Source: JAUZPB01 sp050262615 (GTDB taxonomy: Bacteria > Bacteroidota > Ignavibacteria > Ignavibacteriales > SURF-24). Taken from it: DNA of 10,492 bases. The stretch's first letter is position 1, and each line of letters starts with the position of its first letter. The stretch lies in the NCBI GenBank assembly GCA_050262615.1, contig JBLNEL010000502.1, forward strand, positions 1 through 10,492, given 5' to 3'. The notes below the pieces were generated by a model. The model did not search any database and had not been told where the DNA came from. It worked only from the letters and a program-made list of their open reading frames with translations. Position numbers and translations under genes: made by a program. Positions 1 to 6,555 of this stretch are shown here, one piece after another.

Positions 1-1098
1 AGAAGGGTGGAACAAACCTTTACTTTCTCCCGGAACAGGGTTGGCTATAAATGCTTTTGCACCCTTTTCAATTGCATCATTTACATGGCGTTTAACAGTT
101 TTTAACTGATTTTCTGTAGTCATCGATCCGATATCAGAATTAAAGCTCTTATCCTCGCCAGTCCTGAGAGTCTGGAGCTTATCCTTCATTAAGGCAGCAA
201 ACTGATCATAGATATTTTCTTCAACATATATTCTTTCTACAGCAGCGCAGGATTGTCCACTGTTGGAGTATCCTGCCCAGATGGCTCCCATTACAGCTCT
301 TGAAATATCGCAGTCCTTTAGCACCACCATTGCATCATTGCCCCCTAGTTCTAATGATAAAGGTAAAAGCTTTTCAGAAGCCTTTTTCATCAGGAACTTA
401 CCAACAGCAACTGACCCGGTGAAGAAAAGTTTATTTATTCCGGATTCAATAAAAGCATCTCCTGCAAGATTACCTGGAATATTAACAAACTTAAAAATTC
501 CTTCAGGCAAGTTGCCCGATTCAACACACAGGTTTATTATTTTACCCACTTCGAGCGTCTGTGTGGCTGTTTTTAATATTACAGCATTGCCTGAAATAAG
601 CGCCATTGCTATTTCATGGAAAGGGATTGCAAAAGGATAATTCCATGGACTAATTATGCCAACTACTCCGAATGGAACATGTTCAATATATGAACGTTTA
701 TTACTGGTAAGTATGTTTCCTGGCTTTATGCGCTTTTTCTTTAGTATTTTTGAAGCATTTTTTGCGTAATAGGTTATTGCCATTGTGATTGGCAGGACTT
801 CTGTACTTAGTGCATCTACTTTTGTTTTGCCATTATCCTTTGAAATAATTTCAGCTATCATATCGGCATTTTCTGCAATGAAATCTCTTATTCTGAAAAG
901 ATACTCTGCTCTTTCATTAAAAGATTTTGCCTGCCACTTTTTTTGTGCAATTTTTGCCTGCTTTACGGCACTAATAAGGTCTTCAACTGAATCTTCAGGT
1001 GTATAGCCTATTATTTCACCGGTGGCAGGGTTAACTGAGGCAGTCATTTTCTTCTGCAGGATGTCCTGCTGTGCAGTTTTGGGATAATCATTTTCCAT
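1..1098 (-). CDS. Aldehyde dehydrogenase family protein (C-terminus cut by window edge)
   Basis: NAD(P)-dependent oxidation of an aldehyde to a carboxylate, probably cytoplasmic because no signal peptide is seen. The frame is open for all 366 codons from the ATG at 1098 to the left edge; family members are about 450-500 residues, so roughly 100 C-terminal residues are missing. Visible ALDH landmarks: PWNYPF with the oxyanion Asn at 153, cofactor Lys 176 in VILK, the FTGS turn, the SLELGG motif with general-base Glu 250, and the nucleophile Cys 284 in NSGQSC. The 34-residue Glu-Cys spacing matches the family. The position that is Glu in strictly NAD-dependent enzymes (Lys+3) is Thr 179, which could permit NADP+. 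The start is supported by GAGG seven bases upstream. The gene lies 36 bp downstream of an SDR dehydrogenase and is probably co-transcribed with it. The exact substrate class cannot be read from sequence. Confidence 0.93.
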   Translation of the reverse strand, partial: MENDYPKTAQQDILQKKMTASVNPATGEIIGYTPEDSVEDLISAVKQAKIAQKKWQAKSFNERAEYLFRIRDFIAENADMIAEIISKDNGKTKVDALSTEVLPITMAITYYAKNASKILKKKRIKPGNILTSNKRSYIEHVPFGVVGIISPWNYPFAIPFHEIAMALISGNAVILKTATQTLEVGKIINLCVESGNLPEGIFKFVNIPGNLAGDAFIESGINKLFFTGSVAVGKFLMKKASEKLLPLSLELGGNDAMVVLKDCDISRAVMGAIWAGYSNSGQSCAAVERIYVEENIYDQFAALMKDKLQTLRTGEDKSFNSDIGSMTTENQLKTVKRHVNDAIEKGAKAFIANPVPGESKGLFHPS

Positions 1099-1105
1099 TT
1101 ATATA

Positions 1106-1109
1106 CCTC
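1106..1109 (-). promoter_or_regulatory. Ribosome binding site of the aldehyde dehydrogenase gene
   Basis: The minus strand reads TGAGGTATATAA directly before the ATG at 1098. GAGG lies seven bases from the start, a good Shine-Dalgarno match that fixes the start of this gene. Confidence 0.6.
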
Positions 1110-1134
1110 ATTAAAAACTGTTCTAAAAACAGAA

Positions 1135-1959
1135 TTATTTTCTTCCATGCCATGCTTTCATACTGCCCGGTACTCCCATAATTATCATTAATTTCTGGAA
1201 CCATGAATCAGGTAAAAATCCCCTTAGCCTTACATTAAGATTAACTGTCCATGGTCTTTTAACCGAATACCGGCCTTTTTTTATTGCCGATTCCACAATA
1301 GCTTTTGCTATTACATCATGGTCTTTTACTAAAGGCACAAGGAGATTTCCCGGGAAACTTAGTTTTGCTCCTTCAAACATGCCATGGGCAATATAGCTTG
1401 GATGGATTGTTGAATATTTTACACCTGACTTCCCGTTATTGTAAGCTTCCATTCGAAGTGATTCAGTCAAGCCCCATACAGCCCACTTGGTAGCTGTATA
1501 TACAGCGAGTCCAGGAACTCCCAGGGTACTGCTTGCCGATGAAATATTTACAATATGCCCAAGGTTTCTCTGATACATTCCGGGTAAGAATGCCCGGATA
1601 GTGTAAAGAAGGGCTGTTAAATTAATATCAATTGTTTTCTGCCAGATTTCATCGTCTCTGTCCAGGATTTCACCTCCTGCAACAAAGCCGGCGTTATTGA
1701 TAAGTATATCAACTTTGCCCATTTCTTTAATAGCAGTTTGAGCGAGCTCATAGACTTTTTTTCTGTCAGTAACGTCGCACTGGTGTGTAAAGATTTTTCC
1801 GCCAAAAGGTTTTAATTCTTCTTCTGCGCGGCATAATGCATCCTCATTAATATCCCAGATAGTAACCTGGCAGCCTGCTTTAAGAAGCCTTTTTACTGTT
1901 GCCAGGCCGATGCCCATAGCTCCCCCTGTAATTAAGGCTGATTTTGACCCGAGATCCAT
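1135..1959 (-). CDS. Short-chain dehydrogenase/reductase, SDR16C-like (retinol/fatty-alcohol dehydrogenase type)
   Basis: Classical SDR oxidoreductase of 274 residues, cytoplasmic or peripherally membrane-bound. Motifs seen: the TGGxxGIG dinucleotide loop (residues 11-18), Asp 36 at the end of the second strand (WDIN), which favours NAD(H), CDV at 61-63, NNAG at 88-91, Asn 113, Ser 140/141 and the YTATK catalytic Tyr 154/Lys 158. Several local patterns (CDVTDR, the AFLP-M stretch, GHIV, the HPSYIAHGMF region) resemble the SDR16C group that includes RDH10, DHRS3 and 17-beta-HSD11/13, which oxidise lipophilic alcohols; that placement is by memory of the family, not by search. The frame extends to a TTG at 1992, but the ATG at 1959 gives a standard SDR N-terminus and has GGGGG seven bases upstream, so I use it. 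The aldehyde dehydrogenase 36 bp downstream would take its aldehyde product. A terminator lies just upstream, so it should have its own promoter. Confidence 0.9.
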   Translation of the reverse strand: MDLGSKSALITGGAMGIGLATVKRLLKAGCQVTIWDINEDALCRAEEELKPFGGKIFTHQCDVTDRKKVYELAQTAIKEMGKVDILINNAGFVAGGEILDRDDEIWQKTIDINLTALLYTIRAFLPGMYQRNLGHIVNISSASSTLGVPGLAVYTATKWAVWGLTESLRMEAYNNGKSGVKYSTIHPSYIAHGMFEGAKLSFPGNLLVPLVKDHDVIAKAIVESAIKKGRYSVKRPWTVNLNVRLRGFLPDSWFQKLMIIMGVPGSMKAWHGRK

Positions 1960-1966
1960 AGCGATA

Positions 1967-1971
1967 CCCCC
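1967..1971 (-). promoter_or_regulatory. Possible ribosome binding site deciding the SDR start
   Basis: A GGGGG run sits seven bases before the ATG at 1959 and can pair with the anti-Shine-Dalgarno CCUCC with one G-U pair. The upstream TTG at 1992 has no comparable site, which argues for the ATG. Confidence 0.4.
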
Positions 1972-2028
1972 AAAATAATGAGTTATAGTCAAAAACTTTC
2001 CAACACCTATATTAATTAATTCATGTAC

Positions 2029-2079
2029 AAAAAAAAAGACTGCTTTTTATGGTTTAGCTAAACCAGTAAAAAAGCAGTC
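2029..2079 (-). terminator. Intrinsic terminator after the M3 peptidase gene
   Basis: Read on the minus strand, an inverted repeat spanning 2079-2038 is followed at once by nine T residues (2037-2029). The outer stem pairs GACTGCTTTTT with AAAAAGCAGTC (11 bp); after a small asymmetric internal loop the centre is the perfect palindrome GGTTTAGCTAAACC. It begins about 32 bases after the peptidase stop codon and separates that gene from the SDR-ALDH pair. On the plus strand no T-run follows the hairpin, so it is one-directional. Confidence 0.9.
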
Positions 2080-2111
2080 CTCAAAGCTAAAAATTATTTA
2101 TAAGTGGGAAT

Positions 2112-4217
2112 TTATATTCCGGTTGCAAGTCCGCGTCTTTTTAACAATGGCTCAATCTTAGGATCAGCACCCCTGAAGCGCCTGTAGAGTGTCATAGCCT
2201 CTTCAGTGCCGCCTTTTGAAAGCACATTATCTCTGAAGGACTTAGCAGTCTTCTGGTCGAAGAGGCTTGTTTCCTTAAATGCTTCAAAAGCATCTGCGTC
2301 GAGCACTTCAGCCCAGATATAGCTGTAATATCCTGAAGAATATCCACCTGCAAAGATGTGGTTAAAATATGGACTTCTGTAGCGGACAACTATTTCAGGG
2401 ATAAGGCCGACCTTATTTAATACTTCAGCCTCAAACTTTTCAGCGTCAACTTCTTTAGGGTCTGTCAAAGTGTGCCAGTTGAGGTCTAAGAGAGAAGCCG
2501 CGAGATATTCAGTAGTCATAAAGCCCTGTCCGTAATGCTCTGAATCCTTTATTTTTTTTATCAGTTCATCAGGAATTGCTTGTCCGGTTAGGTAGTGTTT
2601 AGCATAAATCTTCATTACCTCAGGTTCACCAGCCCAGTTTTCCATGATCTGTGAAGGGAGTTCTACGAAATCCCTTGGGACAGCAGAGCCTGAAAGTCTG
2701 TTATATGTTGTATGTGAAAGCAGTCCATGGAGTGCATGTCCGAATTCATGGAATAATGTTGTTGCCTCTTCAAATGTAAGTAAAGCAGGTTTATCGCCTG
2801 ATGGTTTTGAGAAGTTGCATACATTAACCATTACAGGTGTAACATTTTCGCCATTTTTGATTGACTGTTTTCTATAAGAGCTGCACCATGCTCCGCCGCG
2901 TTTACTTTCCCTTGGGAAGTAATCTGTATAAAGGATTCCTAAGAACTTTCCGTCAGCTTCCTTTACTTCAAAAGCCCTGGCTTCACTATGATATTTAGGA
3001 AGTTCTGTTCTTTCGGTAAATGTAATGCCGTAGAGTTTATTGGCAACATAGAAAGCACCTTCTCTTACATTTTCAAGCTTGAAATAAGGTCTTAAGAGTT
3101 CATCATCCAGGTCATATTTTTCTTTTCTTAGTTTTTCAGCATAATAACGCCAGTCCCATGCCTGAAGCTTAAAGTCCTTGCCTGATTTATTTATCATCTG
3201 CTGAAGTTCTTCGGCTTCTTTCTTTGCAATTTTAAGAGCGGGTGTCCAGAGCTGGTTTAAGAGCTTATAAACGTTTTCAGCATTCTTTGCCATATTCTCA
3301 TCAAGAACAAAATCTGCGTGTGTTTTATAGCCAAGCAGGTTTGCTCTTTTAACTCTTAATGAAGCTATTTTAGAAATTATTGCCTTGTTATCGTTTTTAT
3401 TATTGTTATTGCCGCGGTTAATATAGGCCTTAAATATCTTTTCCCTTAAATCGCGGTTATCGGCATACTGAAGAAAAGGCATTATACTTGGGTTATGGAG
3501 TGTAAATACCCATTTACCCTGCAGGCCGCGCTCTTTTGCAGTTTCAGCAGCACTTGTAATCAGTGACTGAGGAAGTCCTGATAAGTCAGATTCCTTATCA
3601 ACAACTAAAGAAAAAGCATTAGTTTCTTTTAAGAGGTTTTCTCCAAACTGCAGTGAAAGAAGGGATAATTCCTTGTTGATTTCTCTTAACTGAGCTTTCT
3701 TATTATCATCAAGATTAGCACCGCCTCTTACAAAACCCTTATAAGTTTTTTCAAGCAGCATTTTCTGTTCATTATTCAGCTGAAGTTTATCTTTCTGATC
3801 GTAAACAGACTTAACTTTCTTAAAAAGCTTATCGTTTAATGTAATATCATCTTCGTGCTTTGAAAGCAGAGGAGAGATCTCTTTAGCAATTTCCTGAATT
3901 TCCTCGTTTGTATTTGAAGACATCATATTATAGAAAACATTGCTTACTCTTTCTAAAAGTTCGCCGCTGTTTTCCATAGCAACAATTGTATTCTCAAATG
4001 CAGGAGTCTCAGAACTATTGACTATTGCGTCAATTTCCTTCTGCTGCTGAACAATTCCTTCCTTAAAGGCCGGAAGGTAATGTTCGATCTTTATCTGCTC
4101 AAAAGGCGGAACACCATTAGGTGTCTTAAATTCACTGAAAAACGGATTTTCTTCTTTTTCCATAAATGCAAAAAATGAAAGGCATGCTGCCAGAATTAGT
4201 AAAATGTTTTTTTTCAT
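2112..4217 (-). CDS. dcp: M3-family zinc metallopeptidase, dipeptidyl carboxypeptidase (Dcp)-like, probable lipoprotein
   Basis: Predicted to remove C-terminal dipeptides from short peptides (peptidyl-dipeptidase Dcp, EC 3.4.15.5). The protein is 701 residues from the ATG at 4217, against about 680 for E. coli Dcp. The zinc site is HEFGH (His 490, Glu 491, His 494) with the third ligand Glu 519 in VELPSQ, 25 residues on as in M3A enzymes. A Gly/Tyr-rich substrate segment (GGYSSGYYSY) precedes WAEVLDADAF, and the end matches Dcp closely (YRRFRGADP, then LLKRRG). The N-terminus has two Lys, a short hydrophobic run and LAAC, a good lipobox with Cys 12, so it is probably lipid-anchored and periplasmic-facing; E. 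coli Dcp is described without such an anchor. The frame extends to a TTG at 4253, but the lipoprotein start favours the ATG. A GNAT gene lies 78 bp upstream with no terminator between; a strong terminator follows. Confidence 0.94.
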   Translation of the reverse strand: MKKNILLILAACLSFFAFMEKEENPFFSEFKTPNGVPPFEQIKIEHYLPAFKEGIVQQQKEIDAIVNSSETPAFENTIVAMENSGELLERVSNVFYNMMSSNTNEEIQEIAKEISPLLSKHEDDITLNDKLFKKVKSVYDQKDKLQLNNEQKMLLEKTYKGFVRGGANLDDNKKAQLREINKELSLLSLQFGENLLKETNAFSLVVDKESDLSGLPQSLITSAAETAKERGLQGKWVFTLHNPSIMPFLQYADNRDLREKIFKAYINRGNNNNKNDNKAIISKIASLRVKRANLLGYKTHADFVLDENMAKNAENVYKLLNQLWTPALKIAKKEAEELQQMINKSGKDFKLQAWDWRYYAEKLRKEKYDLDDELLRPYFKLENVREGAFYVANKLYGITFTERTELPKYHSEARAFEVKEADGKFLGILYTDYFPRESKRGGAWCSSYRKQSIKNGENVTPVMVNVCNFSKPSGDKPALLTFEEATTLFHEFGHALHGLLSHTTYNRLSGSAVPRDFVELPSQIMENWAGEPEVMKIYAKHYLTGQAIPDELIKKIKDSEHYGQGFMTTEYLAASLLDLNWHTLTDPKEVDAEKFEAEVLNKVGLIPEIVVRYRSPYFNHIFAGGYSSGYYSYIWAEVLDADAFEAFKETSLFDQKTAKSFRDNVLSKGGTEEAMTLYRRFRGADPKIEPLLKRRGLATGI

Positions 4218-4295
4218 TAGCTTATCCCGATAATTATAAGAATTGTTAGCCAAAATATAAACAACGAAATATTTATTTGTAAGCGGGAACGGAAA

Positions 4296-4736
4296 CTATC
4301 TTCTGAAAAAGTCAGGATCATGTATCTCCATAAATCTTTCAGGGCTTTTTAAGGGCTTAAAACCAAATTGTGAGTACAGTCCGTGTGCATCTTTTGTAGC
4401 AAGCATCCAGCGTCTAAGTTTATTCAGGTCGGGAGAGTTTAAGATGGTTTTCATCAGCCATTTTGAAAGTCCCATTTTTCTGAAAGCTTCCAAAATAAAA
4501 ACATCGGCAACATAGGCAAATGTTGTATAGTCTGTAACAACCCGGGCAAAGCCGATCTGTTTGCCTTTATGAAAGACTCCGAAGCAATATGAGTTTTCGA
4601 TTGATTTTTTTATTATTTCAAGCGGAACATCCTTTGCCCAATAGGAATTTTTCAAAAAACCATGAATGACATCATAATCAAAATCCGATTTATCAGTGCT
4701 GATAGAAAATCCTTTTTCTTTTAATTCAGTTTCCAT
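4296..4736 (-). CDS. GNAT family N-acetyltransferase
   Basis: Small acetyl-CoA-dependent acetyltransferase of 146 residues, cytoplasmic, substrate unknown. The fold shows a SYWA segment near 31-34, strand GFARVVTDY (62-70), strand VADVFILEAF and the acetyl-CoA loop RKMGLS (86-91; the usual form is R/Q-x-x-G-x-G/A, here ending in Ser), then the C-terminal DAHGLYSQFGFKPL (116-129), a hallmark of many single-domain GNATs in which the Tyr/Phe-Gly-Phe forms the last part of the fold. Length is typical of the family. The ATG at 4736 has only a weak purine stretch upstream. It sits between the zinc-ribbon gene (71 bp upstream) and the M3 peptidase (78 bp downstream) with no terminator on either side, so it may be part of a loose transcription unit. 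Nothing in the neighbourhood identifies its substrate. Confidence 0.88.
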   Translation of the reverse strand: METELKEKGFSISTDKSDFDYDVIHGFLKNSYWAKDVPLEIIKKSIENSYCFGVFHKGKQIGFARVVTDYTTFAYVADVFILEAFRKMGLSKWLMKTILNSPDLNKLRRWMLATKDAHGLYSQFGFKPLKSPERFMEIHDPDFFRR

Positions 4737-4755
4737 AAAAATTTAATCTCGCTTT

Positions 4756-4785
4756 GTTATAGAAAAGTAGTCTTTTGATTTGCAA
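4756..4785 (-). promoter_or_regulatory. Candidate sigma-70-like promoter before the GNAT gene
   Basis: On the minus strand TTGCAA (4785-4780) and TATAAC (4761-4756) are separated by 18 bases and lie about 20 bases before the ATG at 4736. This is 4/6 and 5/6 to the E. coli consensus. The region is AT-rich and the main sigma factor of this group may prefer another motif, so it is only a candidate. Confidence 0.25.
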
Positions 4786-4807
4786 TTCAACTTATTTTAG
4801 TATATGC

Positions 4808-5305
4808 TTATTTTTGTTCAATCTCCTTTATTATTTCCACAGCCTTAATTACTTCCTGTACAGGTACCATTATTTTTACTTCATTTATCAGGTTTCCCCT
4901 GTATTCGCCTGAGGCGCGGAATAATGTATAGTTGGCTTCACCAAATAAAATTGGGTTAGCTTTTCTTGAAAACAATATAGGATGAAGGCCTCCGCGGTCC
5001 AGGCATGATAAAACAAATTCGGCCTGAGCAGCATCATTAATGCCATAAACTCTGGCCATACCTTCAATTATTTCATAATTCTGGTGATCTTCGCAGAGAT
5101 AAATATCATTTAAAAATGCGCCGCAATAACTGCAGTAGGCCTGACTGCAGATAATACATACACCTTCGGCATCCCGGTCAGGATGATTTGAGCATTTAAC
5201 GCCATCGATGAAAATACTGCCACATTCGGGACAGAATTCATTATCCTGATCTACAGTTGCACCGCAAAGTTCACACTGCAGGTTATCTTCCGAATTTGTT
5301 CCCAT
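4808..5305 (-). CDS. Zinc-ribbon / B-box-like zinc finger protein with C-terminal DUF2007-like domain
   Basis: Function unknown; 165 residues, no signal peptide or membrane segment, so cytoplasmic. Three parts are visible. Residues 11-28 form a zinc ribbon (C11-x2-C14, C25-x2-C28). Residues 38-74 carry a B-box-like array, C38-x2-H41, C50-x2-C53, C58-x2-C61, C71-x2-H74, enough for two zinc ions. Residues about 84-165 (AAQAEFVLSCLDRGG onward, with the VPVQEVIKAVEIIKEIEQ helix at the end) resemble DUF2007, a small GlnB-like fold called a putative signal-transducing domain. The start is the ATG at 5305 because a strong GGAGG lies eight bases upstream; the frame continues to a TTG at 5362, but that would add an implausible Phe-rich extension ahead of the ribosome site. 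It lies 166 bp after the asparaginase gene and 71 bp before the GNAT gene. DUF2007 membership is by pattern memory. Confidence 0.8.
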   Translation of the reverse strand: MGTNSEDNLQCELCGATVDQDNEFCPECGSIFIDGVKCSNHPDRDAEGVCIICSQAYCSYCGAFLNDIYLCEDHQNYEIIEGMARVYGINDAAQAEFVLSCLDRGGLHPILFSRKANPILFGEANYTLFRASGEYRGNLINEVKIMVPVQEVIKAVEIIKEIEQK

Positions 5306-5313
5306 TTTGTGCG

Positions 5314-5318
5314 CCTCC
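5314..5318 (-). promoter_or_regulatory. Strong ribosome binding site of the zinc-ribbon gene
   Basis: The minus strand reads CGGAGGCGCACAAA before the ATG at 5305, an exact GGAGG with eight-base spacing. It decides this start against the in-frame TTG 57 bases further upstream. Confidence 0.75.
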
Positions 5319-5323
5319 GAAAT

Positions 5324-5354
5324 AAATGAAATGATAAAAAAATGAAATGATAAA
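5324..5354. repeat. Short tandem direct repeat upstream of the zinc-ribbon gene
   Basis: The 15-base string AAATGAAATGATAAA occurs twice exactly, at 5324-5338 and 5340-5354, with a 16-base period. It ends just before the ribosome binding site. It could be an operator or a simple slippage product of AT-rich leader sequence; nothing distinguishes these. Confidence 0.6.
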
Positions 5355-5368
5355 TAAAACAATATGAA

Positions 5369-5394
5369 AATTATTCTTTATATAAAGAGTAATT
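5369..5394. other. AT-rich palindrome in the asparaginase / zinc-ribbon gap
   Basis: TCTTTATATAAAGA (5375-5388) is a perfect palindrome and pairing extends outward to 5369-5394 with one wobble pair. On the minus strand it is followed by TTTT. It lies about 80 bases after the asparaginase stop codon and could be a weak terminator or a dyad operator site. The stem is almost all A-T, so the terminator reading is weak. The rest of the 166 bp gap shows nothing else I can name. Confidence 0.3.
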
Positions 5395-5471
5395 AAATAT
5401 TTCTTTCCTCACTGTTTATTTTGATTTATATAAGATCTTAGTTTATTCAATAGCTGTTCATACCATAATGT

Positions 5472-6494
5472 CTATTCTTTATAAAAGTCAATCTGCATTG
5501 ACCCATCTTCAAGAATATACCCGCGGTACATTCCCGGAGTATTAAACGGCATACAGAAATTTCCATCTTTATCTATTGCAATTACTCCGCCGGTACCTCC
5601 CTGAGGAAGCAGTTTCTTAAATATTACTTCATCCGCGGCATCTTTCAACGGCATCCCCTTATATTCAATCAGTGAGGATATATCATAAGCGACAACATTT
5701 CTGATAAAAAATTCACCGTGTCCGGTAGCTGAAATTGCACAGGTCTTATTGTTTGCATATGTGCCGGCACCTATTATAGGAGAGTCACCAATTCTTCCAT
5801 ATTTCTTATTTGTCATTCCGCCTGTTGAGGTTGCTGCTGCAAGGTTTCCATTTTTATCCAAAGCAACTGCCCCTACAGTTCCGAACTTTGAATCGTGAAA
5901 GACTTTATCGTTTATATTCATTCCTTTAAGCGAGTCCATTTTCTCTTTCTGTTTAATTATCTGCAGCTGCTGCCATCTTTTTTCATAATAGAAATATTCT
6001 TCCGGGACAAGTTTAACGCCCTGTTCGACAGCAAATTCTTCTGCTCCGTCGCCGGTCATCATTACATGGGGGGATTTTTCCATTACAAGTCGTGCCAAAC
6101 TGATAGGGTTTTTTACATGATGCACTCCTGCTACAGCTCCGGCTTTAAGTGTCTTCCCATCCATAATAGCAGCGTCAAGCTCATTTTTCCCTTTACTGTT
6201 AAATACGGCCCCTTTGCCAGCGTTAAACAATGGACTGTCTTCAAGAATATTTACTGCAGCTTCGACAGCAGAAATGCTGCTTTGGCCGCTTTTAAGAATT
6301 TCATTGCCTTTTATAAGAGCTTCTTTAAGCTTTGATCTTATTGCTTCTTCCTCTTCTGGTGTCATACTGCCTTTTTCGATAGTACCAGCTCCGCCGTGGA
6401 TTACAAGTCTGTATTTGCCGCTGTTTTGTGCTGAAACAGTAGGTGAAAAAACAGCAAAGAAAATCAGTAAAAGAAAAACTAATAGCCTTCTCAT
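5472..6494 (-). CDS. Isoaspartyl peptidase / type III L-asparaginase (Ntn-hydrolase), exported
   Basis: Plant-type (type 2 threonine) asparaginase family: hydrolyses beta-aspartyl dipeptides and L-asparagine. The 340-residue precursor starts with an Arg-Arg n-region, a long hydrophobic core and VSA|QN, giving a signal peptide of about 22 residues, so it acts in the periplasm or outside. After the VIHGGAG strand (31-37) come the alpha-chain region and the autocleavage site FGTVGAV: the nucleophile is Thr 206 at the new N-terminus of a 135-residue beta chain. Beta-chain motifs include STGGMTNK, GRIGDSPIIGAGTYA, SATGHGE and the GGTGGVIA substrate loop, all intact. E. coli IaaA (321 residues, Thr 179) has Asp before the Thr where this has Gly. 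The ATG at 6494 is supported by AGGA eight bases upstream. It lies 61 bp after the lamin-tail gene with no terminator between. Confidence 0.95.
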   Translation of the reverse strand: MRRLLVFLLLIFFAVFSPTVSAQNSGKYRLVIHGGAGTIEKGSMTPEEEEAIRSKLKEALIKGNEILKSGQSSISAVEAAVNILEDSPLFNAGKGAVFNSKGKNELDAAIMDGKTLKAGAVAGVHHVKNPISLARLVMEKSPHVMMTGDGAEEFAVEQGVKLVPEEYFYYEKRWQQLQIIKQKEKMDSLKGMNINDKVFHDSKFGTVGAVALDKNGNLAAATSTGGMTNKKYGRIGDSPIIGAGTYANNKTCAISATGHGEFFIRNVVAYDISSLIEYKGMPLKDAADEVIFKKLLPQGGTGGVIAIDKDGNFCMPFNTPGMYRGYILEDGSMQIDFYKE

Positions 6495-6502
6495 TATAAA
6501 TA

Positions 6503-6506
6503 TCCT
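6503..6506 (-). promoter_or_regulatory. Ribosome binding site of the asparaginase gene
   Basis: The minus strand reads CAGGATATTTAT directly before the ATG at 6494; AGGA is eight bases from the start. This agrees with the signal-peptide start. Confidence 0.55.
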
Positions 6507-6555
6507 GTAATAAGTAAAAGGAATGGTTTAAACTGGACTATATTTGCTATGGAAA

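Noticed and set aside
263..640. Plus-strand open frame of 125 codons
   Set aside because: It lies wholly over the aldehyde dehydrogenase on the other strand, whose catalytic motifs are intact; the plus frame shows no family motif.
1960..1992. Longer SDR start at TTG 1992
   Set aside because: It adds eleven residues not found in SDRs, and the ATG at 1959 has the better ribosome site.
4233..4238. TATAAT on the minus strand just before the M3 gene as a -10 element
   Set aside because: It lies only 15 bases from the ATG and no -35 hexamer sits at 16-18 bases; in this AT-rich gap it can arise by chance.
4218..4253. Longer M3 peptidase start at TTG 4253
   Set aside because: It would put a polar stretch ahead of the lipoprotein signal; the ATG at 4217 gives a standard one.
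5895..6510. Two plus-strand frames of 146 and 98 codons opposite the asparaginase
   Set aside because: They are antisense to a clear, full-length enzyme; their Phe/Ser-rich composition is what AT-rich antisense frames give.
6495..6555. Possible terminator between the lamin-tail gene and the asparaginase (GTTTAAAC palindrome)
   Set aside because: The dyad is only 8-10 bases and lacks a GC stem and T-run, so read-through is more likely.
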